A DNA stretch of 64,000 bases from CAVQZC01 sp963718315 (lineage in GTDB: Bacteria; Actinomycetota; Thermoleophilia; Gaiellales; JAICJC01). The notes under the pieces were generated by a model. That model did not search any database. It was not told the origin of the DNA and saw nothing but the letters and a program-made list of their open reading frames with translations. The stretch spans positions 1-64,000 of the forward strand of contig CAVQZC010000012.1 of NCBI GenBank assembly GCA_963718315.1, given 5' to 3'. This document shows, in pieces, positions 56,472-64,000 of this stretch. Each line of letters begins with the position of its first letter. Position 1 is the first letter of the stretch. Position numbers and translations under genes: made by a program.

Positions 56472-56921
56472 TCAGCCCGCACGCATCGACGCGCGGGCGT
56501 TGTCCTCGAGCCTGCCCAGGACGCGCTCGAGCTCGCGGAGGTCGTCCTTCCCCATGCCCGAGACGAGCTGTCGGTTGAACGCCCCGACGGCACTCCACAT
56601 CCGCTGGTGCGCCTCCTCGCCGGCCTCGGTGATCTCGACGCGGACGGCCCGCCGGTCGGCCTCAGACGCCACGCGGCGAACCAGCCCGGCTCGCTCGAGG
56701 TTGTCCAGGTGCCGGGTCAGCGTCGGCCCTTCGATCGCCAGCGAGCGAGCCAGGTCGAGCTGTGTCGACCACTGCCCGTTCTTGAGCGCGCTCAGGATCA
56801 GCCACGCCGGCACCGACCCGCCCTGCCCAGACAGCGCAGAGTTGAACGCGCTGCCCACGGTCTTCGCGGTCAGAGCCAGCCTACGGCCGATCGGCATTCC
56901 ATCGGGCTTCACTGGGAGCAA
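56472..56921 (-). CDS. MarR-family transcriptional regulator
   Basis: A 149-residue winged-helix regulator: SVPAWLILSALKNG, the recognition helix GPTLTRHLDNLERAGLV and the wing RVASEADRRAVRVEIT are clear. It ends with a dimerisation helix (DLRELERVLGRLEDNAR). The start may be TTG 56921, GTG 56912 or ATG 56897. The shared TTAGCTGGC elements suggest autoregulation and control of the DUF1707 gene 85 bases downstream. Confidence 0.88.
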   Translation of the reverse strand: MLPVKPDGMPIGRRLALTAKTVGSAFNSALSGQGGSVPAWLILSALKNGQWSTQLDLARSLAIEGPTLTRHLDNLERAGLVRRVASEADRRAVRVEITEAGEEAHQRMWSAVGAFNRQLVSGMGKDDLRELERVLGRLEDNARASMRAG

Positions 56922-56943
56922 GTCTAGACCGACTGGTTCGTGT

Positions 56944-56952
56944 GCCAGCTAA
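56944..56952. promoter_or_regulatory. candidate MarR half-site upstream of the MarR gene
   Basis: GCCAGCTAA is the exact inverse of the element at 56415-56423 and is followed by TGAG. CTGG (56933-56936) and CCAG (56945-56948) also form a spaced inverted pair here. Confidence 0.4.
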
Positions 56953-57065
56953 TGAGCTCGGGGCACTCGTCGAGGCGCCCGCTGCTAGCCAGGGCACGAA
57001 CCGGAGTTGCAGGTGCCACCGGCCCGATGCGCGCCGGCGGCACCCGTGCGTCCTCCGACTCGTCG

Positions 57066-57521
57066 CTACCCGGTTACCTGAGCGACGTAGAAGCCGGACA
57101 CACCGTTGCCGTTGACGCTGTGCCCGGAGTCGCCGGCGAACGTGTACAGCCTCTTCCCGTTGTAGGTGACCTGGAGCTTGGTCTTCTGGAACGCCTTCGT
57201 TCCCAGCCCGGTCGCCCCAGTGGGCATCGTCTTGCCCGCAGGCATCAGCAGCGGCGGCCACGCGCTCAGACAGGCCCCGGTGCAGGCTCCCGACGGCCTG
57301 ATGTAGAGCGTCATCCTCGCGCCCGTCGTCACCAGGATCTGGCCGAACGTGCCGCGCTTGACGACGACCACGACCTTCGCCGACGTGCCCTTGCTCGAAG
57401 CACCCGACGTCGGCGCCGCGATGCCCATCACGAGCACGGCGAGCAGGGCGGCCACCCCCATCCACACCGATCGCCTGCGCCCGCGATCCCGCATCCCGGG
57501 ACCCCCAAACAGCATTCGCAT
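57066..57521 (-). CDS. secreted protein of the YxFxxD-repeat (COG4315) family
   Basis: A 151-residue protein with a basic start and one hydrophobic segment (about 17-36) that ends near TSGAS. The rest contains the family features: TLYIRPSGACTGACLSAWPPLL with two cysteines, and LYTFAGDS near 122, the Y-x-F-x-x-D motif. Members are exported proteins of unknown role. No lipobox cysteine is present. Confidence 0.85.
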   Translation of the reverse strand: MRMLFGGPGMRDRGRRRSVWMGVAALLAVLVMGIAAPTSGASSKGTSAKVVVVVKRGTFGQILVTTGARMTLYIRPSGACTGACLSAWPPLLMPAGKTMPTGATGLGTKAFQKTKLQVTYNGKRLYTFAGDSGHSVNGNGVSGFYVAQVTG

Positions 57522-57588
57522 GTTCCCTCCCGTTGAGATAGGAAGCGTCAGCGCATGTACGCCGGTGGACGGTGGGCGGATTGCGTCG

Positions 57589-58749
57589 TTACGAGGTGTA
57601 CACCAGCAGGGTCATCTTCGCCGTGCTGGGGGTCAACGGCACGCCCCCGGTGTCGAACGCGGCCGTCATCGGATTCGCGGTGGGCACAAGCCGCCCCCGG
57701 TAGACGTCGCGGCTGAACGCGTGAGGCTGCCCGAAGGCATCCACGCAGCGCAGCCCCGCCTTCACTGCCGGAGGCCGTTTGGACGTGAACGTGGCAGTGC
57801 CCCGCATGAACGAGTTCCCGCCGGTGCGCAGCACCGCCGTTGCGCCGGTTGGCGACGCCTTCGGAGCCGGCATGTCGGTGCCCGGGATGACGGACTGCAG
57901 CACGTGGGTGGTCTGGCGGTCCGACACCGACGCGCTCGCCAGCGCGGCCTGGAACCCAAAGCCGTCGCCGTAGTCGTTCTGCGCGATCCACTGGGTGCCG
58001 CCGGTCGGGCTCGCGGCCACCAGGGTCTCGGAGCCCTGGCACTGCGGCAGCCGGTTCGGCCCGCCGATGACCGAGACGCGGCAGCCGGGGTCGTAGTAGA
58101 GCGTCGCCGTCAGCGGCCGCTTGGTGATGGTGCCGAAGAACGGCGATGTGCCGGAGACGAACTTGAACGACGAGAAGGACAGCTTCCCGGAGCTCACCTG
58201 CTCGAACGACTTGCCGCCGGAGGCCAGCGTGCAGGGGTACTTGATCTGCTTCTTGGCGGCCTTGTAGGTGAGGTCGATGACGCTGGGAGCGATGCCGGTC
58301 GTCTTGATCACGGCCGACGCCATCGTCGGCTGGTCGAAGGTGAACGAGACGCCGGAGGATGGGGTCAGGAAGTAGTCGTGGTCCTGGCCGTCCAGCTGCG
58401 CATTCGTCAGCCGGTTGAGGTTGACGTCGATGAACGGCGGCGAACTGCCCGGCCCGCCCTGGCGCTGCACCGACATGTTGAGGACGTACGCGACGCCGTT
58501 GACCCTGATCAGGATCGGGTCGACGACCAGCGCAGCGGTGGTGAAGTTGATCTGGCCGTTCGGTGCCGGCGCTCCCGGCATGCCGGCCGGCAGGGTTACG
58601 CCAAGGGCGGCCAGGCGGGACACCAGCGGATACGGGTCCGAGGAGTCGGCAGTCGCACTGGCGGCCGCGAACCCGAACACCACCACGACGGCTGCCGCAG
58701 CGGCCAGCCACCTGCGTGTGCGCACACGAGTACTCCGCTCCGACCTCAT
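57589..58749 (-). CDS. secreted protein of unknown function
   Basis: A 386-residue protein with a signal peptide (about 1-34, ending ASATA). I do not recognise the family. The mature part is rich in Thr, Ser, Pro and Val, alternates strand-like segments and has four or five cysteines (YPCTLAS, DPGCRVSV, PQCQGSE, LRCVDAFGQ). It resembles a beta-rich surface protein. AAAGGGGGG before ATG 58749 is the ribosome site. It faces the TetR gene across about 145 bases. Confidence 0.75.
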   Translation of the reverse strand: MRSERSTRVRTRRWLAAAAAVVVVFGFAAASATADSSDPYPLVSRLAALGVTLPAGMPGAPAPNGQINFTTAALVVDPILIRVNGVAYVLNMSVQRQGGPGSSPPFIDVNLNRLTNAQLDGQDHDYFLTPSSGVSFTFDQPTMASAVIKTTGIAPSVIDLTYKAAKKQIKYPCTLASGGKSFEQVSSGKLSFSSFKFVSGTSPFFGTITKRPLTATLYYDPGCRVSVIGGPNRLPQCQGSETLVAASPTGGTQWIAQNDYGDGFGFQAALASASVSDRQTTHVLQSVIPGTDMPAPKASPTGATAVLRTGGNSFMRGTATFTSKRPPAVKAGLRCVDAFGQPHAFSRDVYRGRLVPTANPMTAAFDTGGVPLTPSTAKMTLLVYTS

Positions 58750-58854
58750 TGCGCCCCCCTTTGGCACCGAGCCTGACGAGCGCAAGCTTACGGGCTGGGA
58801 AACGTGCCCGCAAGCTGACGCCGAATCAGGTCCGTTCACCGGATTTCAACGCAG

Positions 58855-58883
58855 TTGACTTTCATTCCTGCCCACCCCATAAT
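58855..58883 (+). promoter_or_regulatory. strong candidate promoter for the TetR operon
   Basis: TTGACT (58855-58860) and CATAAT (58878-58883) are exactly 17 bases apart. Transcription would start at 58890-58894, right at the GTG start, so the transcript would be leaderless. Confidence 0.65.
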
Positions 58884-58893
58884 CCAGCAGCGA

Positions 58894-59586
58894 GTGGCTC
58901 CTTCGACGACCGCATCACGCCCGTCCGCACCCCGCCCATGGCGGCGGCTCGACCGCGAGCGGATCGTCCGCACCGCGTGCGCGATCGCCGAGGAGGAGGG
59001 GCCCGCAGCGGTGACGATGCGCCGGTTGGGCGCCGAGCTGGGCGTCGACCCGACCGCGGTCTATCACTGGTATGCCTCCAAGCGCGATCTGCAGATCGCA
59101 ATGGCGGACCAGTATTTCGGCGCGATCCTCGAGGTGTACAGCGAAGAAGCCGGCTGGCGCGAGAACCTCTCGGCGTCGGCGCGCCTCGGCCGTCGGATCT
59201 ACATGATCAACCCGGGCCTGCGGGACGCGCTGGCCAGGGTGCCCGACGTTTCGCCGTATCTGACGCGCGTGACCGAGCGCGAGCTCGGCCTGCTCCGCTC
59301 GGCCGGGCTGAGCGAACAGGAGGCGGCACTCGCCCACCACGCCCTGGACGACCTGGTCACCGGGAGCGGCCTGTTCCTGGCGATGGCGCCGGAGCTGGCC
59401 GACCCCACCGAGCGGGCCGGGTTCCGGAGGTACACCGCAGGCCTGCCCACGGATGAGTACCCAAACAGCGTCGCTATCGCCGAGCACATGTTCGGCGACG
59501 TCGACGAGGTATTCGAGTTTCAGCTCGAGCTGCTGTTCGACGGCATCGAGCTCCGAACCAGACACGACAAGGAGCCGCAGAGGTGA
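58894..59586 (+). CDS. TetR-family transcriptional regulator
   Basis: A 230-residue regulator with the N-terminal HTH (IVRTACAIAEEEGPAAVTMRRLGAELGVDPTAVYHWYASK) and a helical ligand domain. A start at TTG 58855 is also in frame, but that codon lies inside a good promoter, so GTG 58894 with a leaderless message is preferred. Its stop overlaps the next gene start by four bases, so it is co-transcribed with the binding protein and the PHP protein and probably responds to their substrate. Confidence 0.85.
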   Translation: MAPSTTASRPSAPRPWRRLDRERIVRTACAIAEEEGPAAVTMRRLGAELGVDPTAVYHWYASKRDLQIAMADQYFGAILEVYSEEAGWRENLSASARLGRRIYMINPGLRDALARVPDVSPYLTRVTERELGLLRSAGLSEQEAALAHHALDDLVTGSGLFLAMAPELADPTERAGFRRYTAGLPTDEYPNSVAIAEHMFGDVDEVFEFQLELLFDGIELRTRHDKEPQR

Positions 59587-61256
59587 AGATCGCGACACGC
59601 ATCGCCGTAGGCCTGCTCTGCCTGGCAGTCACCGCCGCCGGGTGCGGCGGCGGCTCGAGCTCGGGCGGCACATCCCACCACTCGGTCCTCCGCGTGGGGA
59701 CGACGTTCTACATCGACACCCTGAACCCGTTCGTCGGGATCGAGACGCAGGACTCCACCGCCTACGGCATGGTCTTCCCGCAGCTCGTCCAGTACGGGCC
59801 CGGACTGCACCTCGACGGCGACTGGGCCAAGAGCTGGAAGTACAGCGACAACGGGCACACGCTGACCTTCCATCTCGTGCCGGGCGGCAAGTGGTCGGAC
59901 GGCGTACCGCTGACAGCGCAGGACGCGGTGTGGACGATCCAGACCACGCTCAAGTATGCGAGCGGCCCGACCTCCTACCTGGCCGGCGTGCTGAGCGGCG
60001 TCGACGGCGCCACCGCGCCGAACGCGAACACGCTGGTCGTGCACTACTCGCACCCGGTGGCGGCGGCCCTGGCCGATTTCGAGCAGATGTTCGTGCTGCC
60101 CAAGCACGTCTGGGCCAAGTACACCGGGAACCACGGCAAGGACCTGCTGACGTTCCACCCCGAGCAGCACCTGCCGATGGTGTCGGGCGGCGCCTACGTG
60201 GTCACCAAGTTCCAGGAGAAGGGCACGACCGTCTTCACGCCCAACAAGTACTTCTACGGGCCGAAGTCGAACGCCGCGGCGGTGACGCTCAGCTACTACA
60301 CCAACCCGACGTCGATGATCGCCGACATGGAGCAGGGGAACCTCGACTTCGTCGACGCCATCCCCTACACCGCGGCCAGCAAGCTGACCAACCTGCACAA
60401 CATCAAGCTGACCTTCCAGCCGGGCGACGAGGTGACCAACCTCGGCTTCAACTCGAACCCCCTGAAGACCAAGAACCGGGAGCTGCTCAACCCGACCCTC
60501 AAGAAGGCGTTCGAGTACGCGACCCCGCGGCAGCAGATCGTCGACGTCGTCTTCGGCGGCCACGCCCAGCCGTGGGCCAACATGATGTCGGCGTGGTCGG
60601 GCCCGGAGGGCTGGCTCAATCCGGCGGTCAAGCCGCTGCCCTACGATGTCGCCAAGGCCAACCAGATCCTCGACTCGCTGGGCTACAAGCGGGGCTCCAA
60701 CGGCATCCGCATGGTGCCCGCAACGACCGGCGCCCACGCTCAGGCGGCACACCCGATGAGCTATCAGGTGATCGTGCCGGACGATCTTGACTTCAACGGC
60801 GACCGCCAGTTCCAGATCCTGGCCAGCGCCTACAGCAAGATCGGTGTCAAGCTGAACGAGGTCTCGGGCGGCGACGGCTCGCAGGCGTGGACGATGATCA
60901 CCGCGCCCAATGCCAAGTACCTGAACGCCGACATGTACACCTGGTACTGGCATCCCTACATCGACCCCGACTTCAACATGTCGGTGGTCACCCGGGCCCA
61001 GTGGGACGACAACAGCGACACCGGCTGGAACAACCCGAAGTACGACGCGTGGTGGGAGCAGCAGACCAAGCTCGTGAACTTCAAGCAGCGCCAGGCACTG
61101 ATCTGGAAGATGGAGGCCTACCTCGAGCAGCAGCGGCCCTACATCCAGCTCGTCGACACCGACATGATCACGGCTCACTCGACCGCCTGGACGGGATTCC
61201 AGCCCGAGCTGTGGGGCTACTGCAAGTGCTACTACACGTCTCCGAAGCCACGCTGA
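59583..61256 (+). CDS. ABC substrate-binding lipoprotein (family 5, peptide/nickel type)
   Basis: A 557-residue lipoprotein. The lipobox LAVTAAGC puts the lipidated cysteine at about residue 21, followed by a Gly/Ser linker. The rest has the length and motifs of family 5 binding proteins (DGDWAKSWKYSDNGHTLTFHL, then KWSDGVPLTAQDAVWTI). It binds oligopeptides, opines, glycosides or similar. No permease or ATPase of a Dpp/Opp system is in the window, so it is an orphan here. GTG start overlaps the TetR stop (GTGA). Confidence 0.9.
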   Translation: MKIATRIAVGLLCLAVTAAGCGGGSSSGGTSHHSVLRVGTTFYIDTLNPFVGIETQDSTAYGMVFPQLVQYGPGLHLDGDWAKSWKYSDNGHTLTFHLVPGGKWSDGVPLTAQDAVWTIQTTLKYASGPTSYLAGVLSGVDGATAPNANTLVVHYSHPVAAALADFEQMFVLPKHVWAKYTGNHGKDLLTFHPEQHLPMVSGGAYVVTKFQEKGTTVFTPNKYFYGPKSNAAAVTLSYYTNPTSMIADMEQGNLDFVDAIPYTAASKLTNLHNIKLTFQPGDEVTNLGFNSNPLKTKNRELLNPTLKKAFEYATPRQQIVDVVFGGHAQPWANMMSAWSGPEGWLNPAVKPLPYDVAKANQILDSLGYKRGSNGIRMVPATTGAHAQAAHPMSYQVIVPDDLDFNGDRQFQILASAYSKIGVKLNEVSGGDGSQAWTMITAPNAKYLNADMYTWYWHPYIDPDFNMSVVTRAQWDDNSDTGWNNPKYDAWWEQQTKLVNFKQRQALIWKMEAYLEQQRPYIQLVDTDMITAHSTAWTGFQPELWGYCKCYYTSPKPR

Positions 61257-62216
61257 GTGAGCGCGAAGATGACGTTTCCGACCGGCGAGGGAGAGTGGCT
61301 GCGCTGCCAGTTCCACGCCCACACCGACAACTCCGACGGCACTGCGACGGCCGCCGGGTTGTGTGACCACTACGCCGACGCCGGGTTCGACGTGCTGGCG
61401 ATCACCGACCACTGGCACGTCACCGATCACCGGCGCGACGGGCTGGTGGTGATGCCCTCCAGCGAGCTCTCGTGCCACGCCAAATGCCCCAGCGGCGAGG
61501 CCGAGGCGCTGGCGATCGGCGTACCCGAGCTGCCCGGCGACCGCAGCCCCTTTGCGAGCATCGAGGCGATGGCAGCCTGGATCACCGAGCACGGCGGCGC
61601 GCCGTTCGTCTGCCACCCCTACTGGAGCGGCCTGACTCCCGACGAGCTGGCAGCCGCGCCGTCCCTGGTCGGGATCGAGATCTGGAACGGGGGCTGCGAG
61701 GCCCAGCAGGGCAACGGCCTGAGCACGGTGCTGTGGGACGCGCTGCTGCAGTCGGAGCGGATGCTCCACGGCCTGGCAACCGACGACAGCCACGAGCCGG
61801 GCAAGGACAGCCAGATCGGCTGGACGTGGGTGCTGGCCGGCGAACGTAGCCGCGAGGCTGTCGTCGACGCCCTCCGCCGCGGCGCCTTCTACGGGTCGGC
61901 CGGCCCGCGCCTGCTCGGCATCGAGGTCACGCCCGACGCCGTCGAGGTTCGCTGCTCCGGAGCGCGCTCGATCCGGCTGCGGTCGGGGCCCTGGGACGGC
62001 TGTGGCGTGAATGCCGACGAGGCCTGGGGCGATTGGCGGGGGGCGCCCCTGGCCCGCGACGCAGACGGCCTGCTGACGGCGGCGCGGTTCGAGTACCCCG
62101 AGTACTGGCGGTGGGCGCGCGTCGAGGTCGAGGACGTGCAGGGCCGGCGGGCGTGGGGCAACGCGTTCGAGCTGGCCGGCGAGCCCCCGGCGGCGACCGA
62201 GTTCCCCGTCTACTGA
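61257..62216 (+). CDS. PHP-domain metal-dependent hydrolase (CehA/McbA type)
   Basis: A 319-residue protein. Metal-binding motifs are FHAHTDNSDGT (H20, H22, D27), ITDHWHVTDH, the glutamate in SSELSC, the histidine in VCHPYW and DDSH in ATDDSHEPG. A C-terminal beta-rich domain of about 90 residues follows. Relatives hydrolyse phosphoesters or carbamates. It starts directly after the binding-protein stop (TGAGTG). Together they look like a small scavenging operon for an ester or amide substrate. Confidence 0.85.
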   Translation: MSAKMTFPTGEGEWLRCQFHAHTDNSDGTATAAGLCDHYADAGFDVLAITDHWHVTDHRRDGLVVMPSSELSCHAKCPSGEAEALAIGVPELPGDRSPFASIEAMAAWITEHGGAPFVCHPYWSGLTPDELAAAPSLVGIEIWNGGCEAQQGNGLSTVLWDALLQSERMLHGLATDDSHEPGKDSQIGWTWVLAGERSREAVVDALRRGAFYGSAGPRLLGIEVTPDAVEVRCSGARSIRLRSGPWDGCGVNADEAWGDWRGAPLARDADGLLTAARFEYPEYWRWARVEVEDVQGRRAWGNAFELAGEPPAATEFPVY

Positions 62217-62252
62217 CGCCGGCAGACTCCGCACATTTCCAGTTTGTGACAG

Positions 62253-62281
62253 TTGACACGTAATCGCGTGCGGCGTAGTGT
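62253..62281 (+). promoter_or_regulatory. strong sigma-70-type promoter for the papain-like gene
   Basis: TTGACA (62253-62258), a 17-base spacer and TAGTGT (62276-62281) give one of the best promoters in the window. The message would begin near 62288, 44 bases before ATG 62332. Confidence 0.7.
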
Positions 62282-62331
62282 CGTGTGCGGTGCTAAAGGC
62301 CGGCACCGCATCTCGCTTGGGGGGTCCGAAC

Positions 62332-63090
62332 ATGGCTGGCACTGACGTGATGGTGGGCATGCTGGGCAAGCATCCGCCCAAGATCGACGTCCGCACGCTG
62401 CGGATGGCGCGCTACATGAATACGACCGAGCTGCCACCCGCACCGCCGTCGCTTGATCTGACAACGAAGGTGAAAGAGTTCCCGATGTACGACAACGACA
62501 AGATCGGCGACTGCACGTGTGCGGCTGCAGGGCACATGATCGAGATCTGGACGTCGCAGACGGCGCACCCGGACATGCCGACAGACCAGGAGATCCTTGC
62601 GGCCTTCGACAAGGTCAAGATCGAGGGCCCGGACGGCGAAGAGGGCGCCAACGAGCTGGACGTGCTCAACTACTGGCAGTCGACCGGCATCGCGGGCGAC
62701 ACGCTGGCGGCATTCGGCGCCCTCACCCGCACCGACCACACGCTGATGCAGCAGGCGGTGAACCTGTTCGCCGGCTCCTACATCGGCCTGTCGCTGCCGA
62801 TCTCGGCGCAGCACCAGGACGTCTGGGACTTCAATGGGTCATACAGCGGCGACAACAAGCCGGGGTCATGGGGCGGCCACGCCGTCAACGTCTCCGGCTA
62901 CGACGCAGAGACGGTGTCGTTCGTCACCTGGGGCATGGTCAAGAAGATGACCTGGCGGTTCTGGGACGCCTACTGCGACGAGGCGTATGCGCTGCTCTCG
63001 ATGGGCTGGTTCGACGGCTCGACAAAGGCGCCGAACGGCCTCGACATCGACGCTCTGCGGAAGGACCTGCAGGTGGCGACCGGCGGCTAG
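62332..63090 (+). CDS. papain-like cysteine protease-fold protein
   Basis: A 252-residue protein. A conserved start (residues 14-40) leads to DNDKIGDCTCAAAGHM, where C61 is the likely nucleophile. H183 in SWGGHAVNVSGYD and the FVTWG (about 197-201) fit the histidine and the NSWG-like segment of papain-fold enzymes, with threonine replacing asparagine. No signal peptide or membrane segment is seen. ATG 62332 is preferred over an upstream TTG/GTG because of GGGGGG before it. Substrate and partner are unknown; it has its own strong promoter. Confidence 0.65.
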   Translation: MAGTDVMVGMLGKHPPKIDVRTLRMARYMNTTELPPAPPSLDLTTKVKEFPMYDNDKIGDCTCAAAGHMIEIWTSQTAHPDMPTDQEILAAFDKVKIEGPDGEEGANELDVLNYWQSTGIAGDTLAAFGALTRTDHTLMQQAVNLFAGSYIGLSLPISAQHQDVWDFNGSYSGDNKPGSWGGHAVNVSGYDAETVSFVTWGMVKKMTWRFWDAYCDEAYALLSMGWFDGSTKAPNGLDIDALRKDLQVATGG

Positions 63091-64000
63091 CCGACCAGCT
63101 CGCCCATCAGCGCCACCGCGTCGAGGTCGCGGTGGTCGAGGTGCTGCAACATGATCCGGGTAACGCCGGCGGCCTCCATCTCGGCGAGGCGCTCGGCGGC
63201 CTGCTCGAGCGTGCCGAACACGCACTCGTCGCGGTACTTCTCGATCAGCTGAGGGCCGGTCGAGTCGGGGAAGTGCAGCGACGCAAGCCGTTCGGCGCGC
63301 TCCCGGAAGTCCGCCTCGTCGCGCCCCAGCAGGCAAGTGGTCATGACGGAGAGCACGAGCGAGCCCGGGTCGCGCCCGGCCTTCTCGCATCCCTCGTCGA
63401 GCGCCCGGCGAAGAGCGCGATGCCCGGCCACCTCACCCTCGGTGGTGTTGTACTCGTCGGCGAAGCGCACCGCCGCGGCGACCGTCCGCGGCTTGCCCGA
63501 GCCGCCGACGATCAGCGGCAGCCGCGCCTGCACCGGGCGCGGCAGGGCAGGGCAGCGATCGAGGGTGTAGTGGCGGCCGCTGAAGCTGAACTCGTCCTCG
63601 GTGAACTGGCCGTGAACGATCTCCAGCTGTTCCTCGAACAGCTCCATCCGCTGGCCCAGCGGCGGAAACGCGAACCCGAACGCCTCGTGCTCGAGCTCGT
63701 ACCAGCCGGCACCCAGCCCCAGCTCGGCGCGGCCGCCCGAGACGTGGTCGACCGTCACCGCACACTTGGCCAGAACTGACGGGTGGCGGAAGGTGGCGGG
63801 CGAGACCATGGTGCCGAGGCGCACGCGCTGGGTACGGGCCGCGATCGCCGCCAGCGTTGTCCATGCATCCAACGCGCCGCGACCAACGCGGCCGTCTCCC
63901 GACAGGTAGTGGTCGGACCGGAAGAGCCCCTCCAGGCCGGCTGCCTCGGAGGCGTCGGCCAGCGCCATCCAGTCGTCCCAGGTGACGTCTTCCTGGCCTT
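63087..64000 (-). CDS. LLM-class (F420-dependent) oxidoreductase, partial at the window end
   Basis: At least 304 residues of a luciferase-like oxidoreductase. The visible part includes FRSDHYLS, RLGTMVSPATFRHPSVLAK, GWYELEHEAFGF, and PLIVGGSGKPRTVA, which bind the deazaflavin or flavin phosphate and substrate. The frame is open to position 64000 (QEDVTWDDW before the ATG at 63968), so the true start lies beyond the window. It converges on the papain-like gene with a four-base overlap. Confidence 0.88.
   Translation of the reverse strand, partial: GQEDVTWDDWMALADASEAAGLEGLFRSDHYLSGDGRVGRGALDAWTTLAAIAARTQRVRLGTMVSPATFRHPSVLAKCAVTVDHVSGGRAELGLGAGWYELEHEAFGFAFPPLGQRMELFEEQLEIVHGQFTEDEFSFSGRHYTLDRCPALPRPVQARLPLIVGGSGKPRTVAAAVRFADEYNTTEGEVAGHRALRRALDEGCEKAGRDPGSLVLSVMTTCLLGRDEADFRERAERLASLHFPDSTGPQLIEKYRDECVFGTLEQAAERLAEMEAAGVTRIMLQHLDHRDLDAVALMGELVG

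Overview
The window is 64 kb of very GC-rich chromosomal DNA with the density, GTG/TTG starts, 1-4 base stop/start overlaps and gene families of a free-living soil actinobacterium. An isolated filament-cap gene (fliD) and a methyl-accepting protein suggest a motile lineage such as Thermoleophilia (Solirubrobacterales/Gaiellales). That placement is inference; no rRNA or ribosomal protein gene is present to test it. I saw no tRNA, CRISPR array, insertion sequence or prophage.

Layout. 0.2-14 kb: a secreted clan GH-A glycosidase, then a glycoside-utilisation locus. It holds a leftward operon (copper amine oxidase, SDR, GH4 glycosidase, LanC-like protein) facing a rightward binding-protein/permease/permease/ATPase sugar importer, which converges on a GH38 alpha-mannosidase. 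13.9-24.4 kb: mixed genes, including an LLM monooxygenase facing an FMN reductase, a HAD phosphatase, an HtrA-type protease, a PhzF-like protein, a soluble chemoreceptor with inverted domain order, a secreted Hcp-fold protein, a GFA-family protein, a WAVG-repeat secreted protein and a nitronate monooxygenase. 24.5-28.6 kb: a BTAD/NB-ARC/TPR (SARP-type) regulator facing a two-gene operon, with three heptamers at 11-bp spacing between them and a strong terminator behind the operon. 28.6-36 kb: a 7-TM PQ-loop-like protein, SMP-30, UspA, DUF1697, fliD and kup. 35.9-48.8 kb: a respiratory and sugar-oxidation block, cydDC-ndh-zwf-GH15-GMC-membrane protein on one strand and cydAB on the other. 48.8-55.3 kb: a LAL (LuxR) regulator, a Sap-like membrane protein, a secreted HEXXH protein, and an ECF sigma factor fused to a zinc anti-sigma motif, a membrane segment and a G/N/A/K-rich tail, divergent from a TadG-like protein. 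55.3-64 kb: GST, DUF1707, MarR, two secreted proteins, a TetR - family 5 binding protein - PHP operon, a papain-like protein, and an LLM oxidoreductase cut by the window end.

Sequence quality. Nine otherwise convincing genes carry 13 single-base frame changes, and all 13 have the sign of a one-base insertion. Removing one base at each site restores full-length proteins with normal ends. A tenth gene, the WAVG-repeat protein at 22.2-23.4 kb, has about nine frame changes of both signs. I read these mainly as insertion-biased sequencing or assembly error and give repaired gene limits, marked as such.

Functional picture. The glycosidases and importer suggest uptake and cytoplasmic breakdown of a mannose-containing, possibly amine-bearing glycoside. 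The cyd/ndh/zwf block would link glucose-6-phosphate oxidation and quinone reduction to a high-affinity bd oxidase. The regulatory proteins (SARP-type, LAL, ECF fusion, MarR, TetR) each sit beside plausible targets, and several have candidate operators or promoters that can be read directly.
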